Shown: piece by piece, positions 61,227 to 64,000 of the stretch
Numbering within the stretch: the stretch's first letter is position 1
Layout of the letters: every line of letters starts with the position of its first letter
DNA from: Rhizobium redzepovicii
Lineage (GTDB): Bacteria > Pseudomonadota > Alphaproteobacteria > Rhizobiales > Rhizobiaceae
Assembly (NCBI RefSeq): GCF_019793435.1
Contig: NZ_JAILYH010000025.1
Span: 19,978 to 83,977 of the forward strand
DNA: 64,000 nt
Direction: 5' to 3'
Program-made: the position numbers and the translations under genes
Notes under the pieces: model-generated
Told to the model about the DNA's origin: nothing
Seen by the model: the letters and a program-made list of their open reading frames with translations, nothing else
The model's database searches: none

Positions 61227-61785
61227 TGTAGCCTCCCGTTGCAGATGACTTCGTGGGGGTCGCCGGGGATGCCCGGGTCGTTGCTTGCGTTGGCGATCGC
61301 TTGGCGGAAGCTGTCAAAAACCTGCTCGCGGTCAATCCCGCAAGTGCTGCAATCCCAAGGAATGCTAGGGGCTGCTTGCGGCCGAATTCTTCAGCCATCA
61401 CCGCGATTTCGCCGATGTCTTTATCTTTCATCTGCGTGGCGAAGCTTTGGACGCTTCGCCCGATCTGCTTGGCATAGCGTCCGACCTCCGGTTGGTCGGA
61501 TGCTTCCAGTTCAGCGCCAACCTTCTCAAGCGCCGTTGCCACGCCGCCAACCTGGCGGGCAGCGAAGTTCGCTTGATCGGAAACCACCTCTTTGACCTTC
61601 TCGACAGCGGTATCGGCGCCTTCTTTTATGGTGTCCGTGGCGGCGGTCACGTCGTCAGCCAACTTCTCCTTCAATCCCGCGAGTGACGTGGAAGGTTGCG
61701 TTGACGACGTCGCATCCTCAGATTGCAGTGATGTTGCGGATGACGGCCTTGGCCTGCCATCGATCTCTGTGAACTCATTTGACAC
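61219..61785 (-). CDS. Membrane-anchored helical protein, first gene of the DUF3618 operon
   Basis: 188 residues from GTG 61785, five bases after GGGAGG. A serine/threonine-rich start, a long amphipathic helix region (LAGLKEKLADDVTAATDTIK, EGADTAVEKVKEVVSDQANF) and one membrane helix near the C-terminus (PLAFLGIAALAGLTASRFLT), then a disordered tail. Resembles the nutrient-deprivation-induced proteins seen next to DUF3618 and holin-like genes in rhizobia. Exact EcfG-type promoter 45 bases upstream. It overlaps the holin-like gene. Confidence 0.75.
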   Translation of the reverse strand: MSNEFTEIDGRPRPSSATSLQSEDATSSTQPSTSLAGLKEKLADDVTAATDTIKEGADTAVEKVKEVVSDQANFAARQVGGVATALEKVGAELEASDQPEVGRYAKQIGRSVQSFATQMKDKDIGEIAVMAEEFGRKQPLAFLGIAALAGLTASRFLTASAKRSPTQATTRASPATPTKSSATGGYNG

Positions 61786-61829
61786 TGAAGCCTCCCATGA
61801 CTGAACAAACGGCATCTGCCGCACCCACG

Positions 61830-61854
61830 AACCTCGCGTGGCCGGCTTTGTTCC
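61830..61854 (-). promoter_or_regulatory. EcfG-type promoter of the DUF3618 operon
   Basis: Minus strand GGAAC (61854-61850), 17 bases, GTT (61832-61830), 45 bases before GTG 61785. Confidence 0.7.
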
Positions 61855-61885
61855 CACCTTCGCCTCTCCGGGGCGATTTTCCGCC

Positions 61886-62947
61886 TCACCTTAGCCGCCC
61901 GCGGCATTGCTGGTTTTGTTTCGTGATCGCGCGGATTTGGCATTTGAGGTCGTGGTCGAGATCCTCGTGGGGCCGTTTCGGCTCGGGTTCACGTTCGAGA
62001 ACGGTTGCGTTCGTCGCCGGCACTCCTGACATGGCAAGATAGGCGCCACTCAGCATCACGACGATGCCAATCACATCCATTGCAGTGATCTGTTCGGCGA
62101 AGACTGCGGCGCCAAGCGCGACAGCGATCACTGGTGACACGAAGGCATAGCTGCCTGCGCGAGATGCGCCGATGTCCCGCAGCAGGCGCATGAAGGTCGT
62201 GTAGCCGATCAGCGAGCCGAAGATCACCAGGAAGAACCAGCCGAGCCAGGCGACTGTGCCCCAATCGCCGGAGAGGGCGGCGACTGCCCCCGGTTCGAAA
62301 GCCAGGGCTGCAATCAGCAGCAAGATGCCTCCGACCAAGGTCGTCACACCTGAAACGAACAAGGCCGGATAGGTTCGCAGAAGTGGACGGGCCAGAACCG
62401 AGCCGTAGCCATAGGTGAAGGCCGCTGATGCAACCGCCAATCCGCCCCATAGGCTCGCGCCTGGAAAGGCTTCAGCAGCGGGCAGATTTCCATTGGCGGC
62501 GGCCGGCCAGAACAGGACGACCAGCCCGCAGACCCCCAGAGCGATCGCAAGGATGCGACGGCCATCCAACGTCTCTTCGTTGAGGAGGAGCGCAAACACC
62601 AGGAGCGCGATAGGGGTAAGCGACATTTCCAGAACGGCGGCAGTCCCGGAATCGATATATTGCATGCCCCAGAACAGCGGGCCGTAGCAGAGCGTGATCA
62701 TCAGGATGCTGACGACGGTGAAGCGAAAGCCGTCTTGCACCTTGAAGCTCGTAGTCTCGCCTTTGGCCAGTGTATAGAGAAGAAGCAAAATACCGGCCGC
62801 GGTGAAACGGGTGCCGGCAAATAGGAGAGGCGGAACGGCCTCGATGCCCGCCTTCGTTCCGATCCAGGTGCTCCCCCAGATCATGCACAGCATCAGAAAG
62901 CGCAGCTGATTTTTGTTGACGTCGGCGAGCATGAGGGCTCCGATCAT
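61886..62947 (-). CDS. EamA/DMT-family transporter
   Basis: 353 residues, ten membrane helices in two EamA repeats: MLCMIWGSTWIGTKAGIEAV, GPLFWGMQYIDSGTAAVLEM in the first, and LVIFGSLIGYTTFMRLLRDI, AGSYAFVSPVIAVALGAAVF, EQITAMDVIGIVVMLSGAYL in the second. Probable exporter of a metabolite or amino acid. The hydrophilic C-terminus of about 40 residues is longer than usual. Start at ATG 62947 or 62932. A perfect inverted repeat abuts the start and a divergent CGNR regulator gene follows, so that regulator probably controls it. Confidence 0.9.
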   Translation of the reverse strand: MIGALMLADVNKNQLRFLMLCMIWGSTWIGTKAGIEAVPPLLFAGTRFTAAGILLLLYTLAKGETTSFKVQDGFRFTVVSILMITLCYGPLFWGMQYIDSGTAAVLEMSLTPIALLVFALLLNEETLDGRRILAIALGVCGLVVLFWPAAANGNLPAAEAFPGASLWGGLAVASAAFTYGYGSVLARPLLRTYPALFVSGVTTLVGGILLLIAALAFEPGAVAALSGDWGTVAWLGWFFLVIFGSLIGYTTFMRLLRDIGASRAGSYAFVSPVIAVALGAAVFAEQITAMDVIGIVVMLSGAYLAMSGVPATNATVLEREPEPKRPHEDLDHDLKCQIRAITKQNQQCRGRLR

Positions 62948-62980
62948 TGTAACGAGTAATATTTAGTTATCTCGTTACAA
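62947..62980. promoter_or_regulatory. Putative operator between EamA exporter and CGNR regulator
   Basis: TTGTAACGAG (62947-62956), 14 bases, CTCGTTACAA (62971-62980): perfect ten-base arms between divergent genes, as expected for a dimeric regulator such as the adjacent CGNR protein. Confidence 0.7.
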
Positions 62981-63019
62981 CCCGCTCTTGTTCAAATCGT
63001 TCCGCAGAACGATATTCAC

Positions 63020-63637
63020 ATGATGGACATGCAAAAGAAGATCGATGATATCAGCCTTCTTGGCGGTCACCCGGCACTCGACTTCGTCAACACAGTCGAT
63101 AGTCGCGGTGGACGTTGGGGGCCGGATTTCCTGAATAGCTACGATGACCTGGTGGCCTGGGCCTGTCGTCTCGACGTGATCGACGACAAGGAACGCGACG
63201 TCTTGCTGGTCACGGCTAACAGTTCGGGGCCGGACGCCGAAAAAGAACTCGGCCAAGCAAAGGACCTGCGGGAGGCCCTATACCGACTGTTCTTGTCCGA
63301 GTTTGGTGAAAGCCAAATTGGTCCGAATGATCTCGAGCTAGTTGCCGACATGGCTAGACGTGGCCTATCCCAACAAACATTGGGCCAGGTTGGAGGCACC
63401 ATCGAGTGGCGTCGCTCGGAGGCCAAAGGCTTGGATGCGATCAGCAACCGTATCGCCGTGTTGGCTGCCCAGTTGCTGACGTCGCGAGCCGAACGCCGTC
63501 CTGTGCGCGCGTGCCAAGGTCGAAATTGCGGCTGGCTTTTCCTCGACCAGTCTCGCGGCGGTCACAGGCGGTGGTGCTCGGACAAAACCTGTGGATCAAA
63601 TGCCAGAGTGCGCAAGTTCCGGCTTAGGTCCTCTTAA
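63020..63637 (+). CDS. CGNR zinc-finger regulator (ABATE domain)
   Basis: 205 residues. N-terminal ABATE domain (LLGGHPALDFVNTVDSRGG, LREALYRLFLSEF) predicted to sense stress, and a C-terminal zinc finger with C165, C170, C186 and C191 (CQGRNCGWLFLDQSRGGHRR, WCSDKTCGSNARVRKF). The name-giving CGNR motif reads CGSN here. Such regulators are often divergent from exporters, as here. ATG 63020 has no clear binding site; ATG 63029 is an alternative. Confidence 0.85.
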   Translation: MMDMQKKIDDISLLGGHPALDFVNTVDSRGGRWGPDFLNSYDDLVAWACRLDVIDDKERDVLLVTANSSGPDAEKELGQAKDLREALYRLFLSEFGESQIGPNDLELVADMARRGLSQQTLGQVGGTIEWRRSEAKGLDAISNRIAVLAAQLLTSRAERRPVRACQGRNCGWLFLDQSRGGHRRWCSDKTCGSNARVRKFRLRSS

Positions 63638-63818
63638 CGCGGATAGCACAACGCCGCACATCGCGCACTTGTCGTGCGCAAAGTAAGCCGCGTCGGTGCC
63701 ACGACGCGCGGTCGCTTCCGGCGCATCGAGCCCGTTTACTGAGCGATGCGGCGCGGACGGTCCAGCACTATCGGCTTCCGAGCGCTGAGCGATACGGATC
63801 GTGAGGTGCCGTTGTTTC

Positions 63819-63874
63819 ATGGCGACGCTCTTTGAAGGTAAGCGGGTGCTGATCGTCGAGGATGTATTTTCTGG
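63819..63874 (+). pseudogene. Response regulator cut off after its first strand
   Basis: ATG 63819 starts MATLFEGKRVLIVEDV, the typical opening of a single-domain receiver, after which the sequence turns into an insertion-sequence end at 63875. The rest of the gene is displaced or lost. Upstream, 63638-63818 holds no clear gene, although a minus-strand frame (63596-63820) with CAMCGVVLS is open. Confidence 0.6.
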
Positions 63875-64000
63875 TGTCAATCGGCTTGGTAACGGGACCC
63901 CTTATCGGCTCCCAAAAGTGACCCCTGCCTCTGGTTGCATAGGGTCAGCGCGCGTAGGCCCGGAGCTTTTCATTTAGCGCAGGGGCCTGCGGGCGCGGGT
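63875..64000. mobile_element. Terminal part of an IS21-like insertion sequence, truncated by the window edge
   Basis: Begins TGTCAATCGG and holds GGGACCCC and AAAAGTGACCCC within 50 bases, the kind of terminal motif repeated at ends of rhizobial IS21-family elements. It interrupts the receiver gene. The transposase genes would lie beyond 64000. Confidence 0.5.

Noticed and set aside
60669..61595. 308-codon plus-strand frame opposite the DUF3618 operon
   Set aside because: Antisense to three overlapping genes with family matches and a shared promoter.
1..64000. CRISPR arrays, tRNA or rRNA genes, plasmid replication genes
   Set aside because: No regularly spaced repeats, no tRNA-like cloverleaf noticed, and no RepABC, integrase or partition genes found by reading.

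Overview
The window reads as accessory DNA from an alphaproteobacterium of the order Rhizobiales, probably Rhizobiaceae (plasmid or genomic island; the sequence alone does not decide). The grounds are the many rhizobial small families (DUF982, DUF2934, DUF1236, DUF4142, DUF892, DUF6894, KTSC-like, BON), two EcfG-type ECF sigma factors, an HWE-family sensor kinase, many single-domain receivers, and decayed ISL3-, IS110- and IS21-like sequences. No rRNA, tRNA, CRISPR array, replication origin or core housekeeping operon was seen.

Layout. 1-1.5 kb: 5' part of a chemotaxis receptor. 2.2-12.5 kb: short stress-type genes, a fatty-acid hydroxylase-like membrane enzyme, receivers and many remnants (Nramp, nuclease, FMN-binding protein, ISL3 transposase, a glycosyltransferase/HupE chimera). 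12.7-14.9 kb: a GGDEF-EAL enzyme. 14.9-17.4 kb: the second, inverted copy of a BON/DUF982 module first seen at 5.3-6.1 kb, then DUF1236 genes. 17.5-31.3 kb: small stress proteins, a cysteine hydrolase, an iron-permease-like protein, both EcfG paralogues, a Crp-type regulator, receivers, a DUF4142 protein and an sRNA candidate. 31.4-35.8 kb: HWE kinase with a broken receiver, two ferritin-like DUF892 genes, an SDR. 35.9-44.2 kb: an overlapping operon coding a YdeP/FdhF-like molybdopterin oxidoreductase, cytochromes c and a caa3-type oxidase with CtaG. 44-50 kb: di-haem cytochrome c, DUF2243, DUF4142, zinc dehydrogenase and broken SDR. 50-53 kb: decayed sugar-nucleotide/methyltransferase cluster and receivers. 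54-55.6 kb: Hsp20 behind a ROSE-like thermosensor. 55.7-59.6 kb: remnants (LigD, DUF6894, TetR) and a metallophosphoesterase. 59.8-64 kb: DUF3618/holin-like envelope operon, EamA exporter with divergent CGNR regulator, and a receiver gene cut by an IS21-like end.

How it works together. By eye I found 22 copies of GGAAC-N17-GTT (equivalent to GGAAC-N16-nGTT), the known recognition pattern of EcfG sigma factors, nearly all directly upstream of genes and in the right orientation; about two would be expected by chance on both strands of 64 kb with even base composition. Targets include one of the two ecfG genes, receivers, both DUF4142 genes, a DUF892 gene, the zinc dehydrogenase, the DUF3618 operon, the FdhF-caa3 operon and probably an sRNA. 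I read the window as a general-stress-response island. Many genes in it are broken, often by single-base changes, so either decay is advanced or the assembly carries indel errors.
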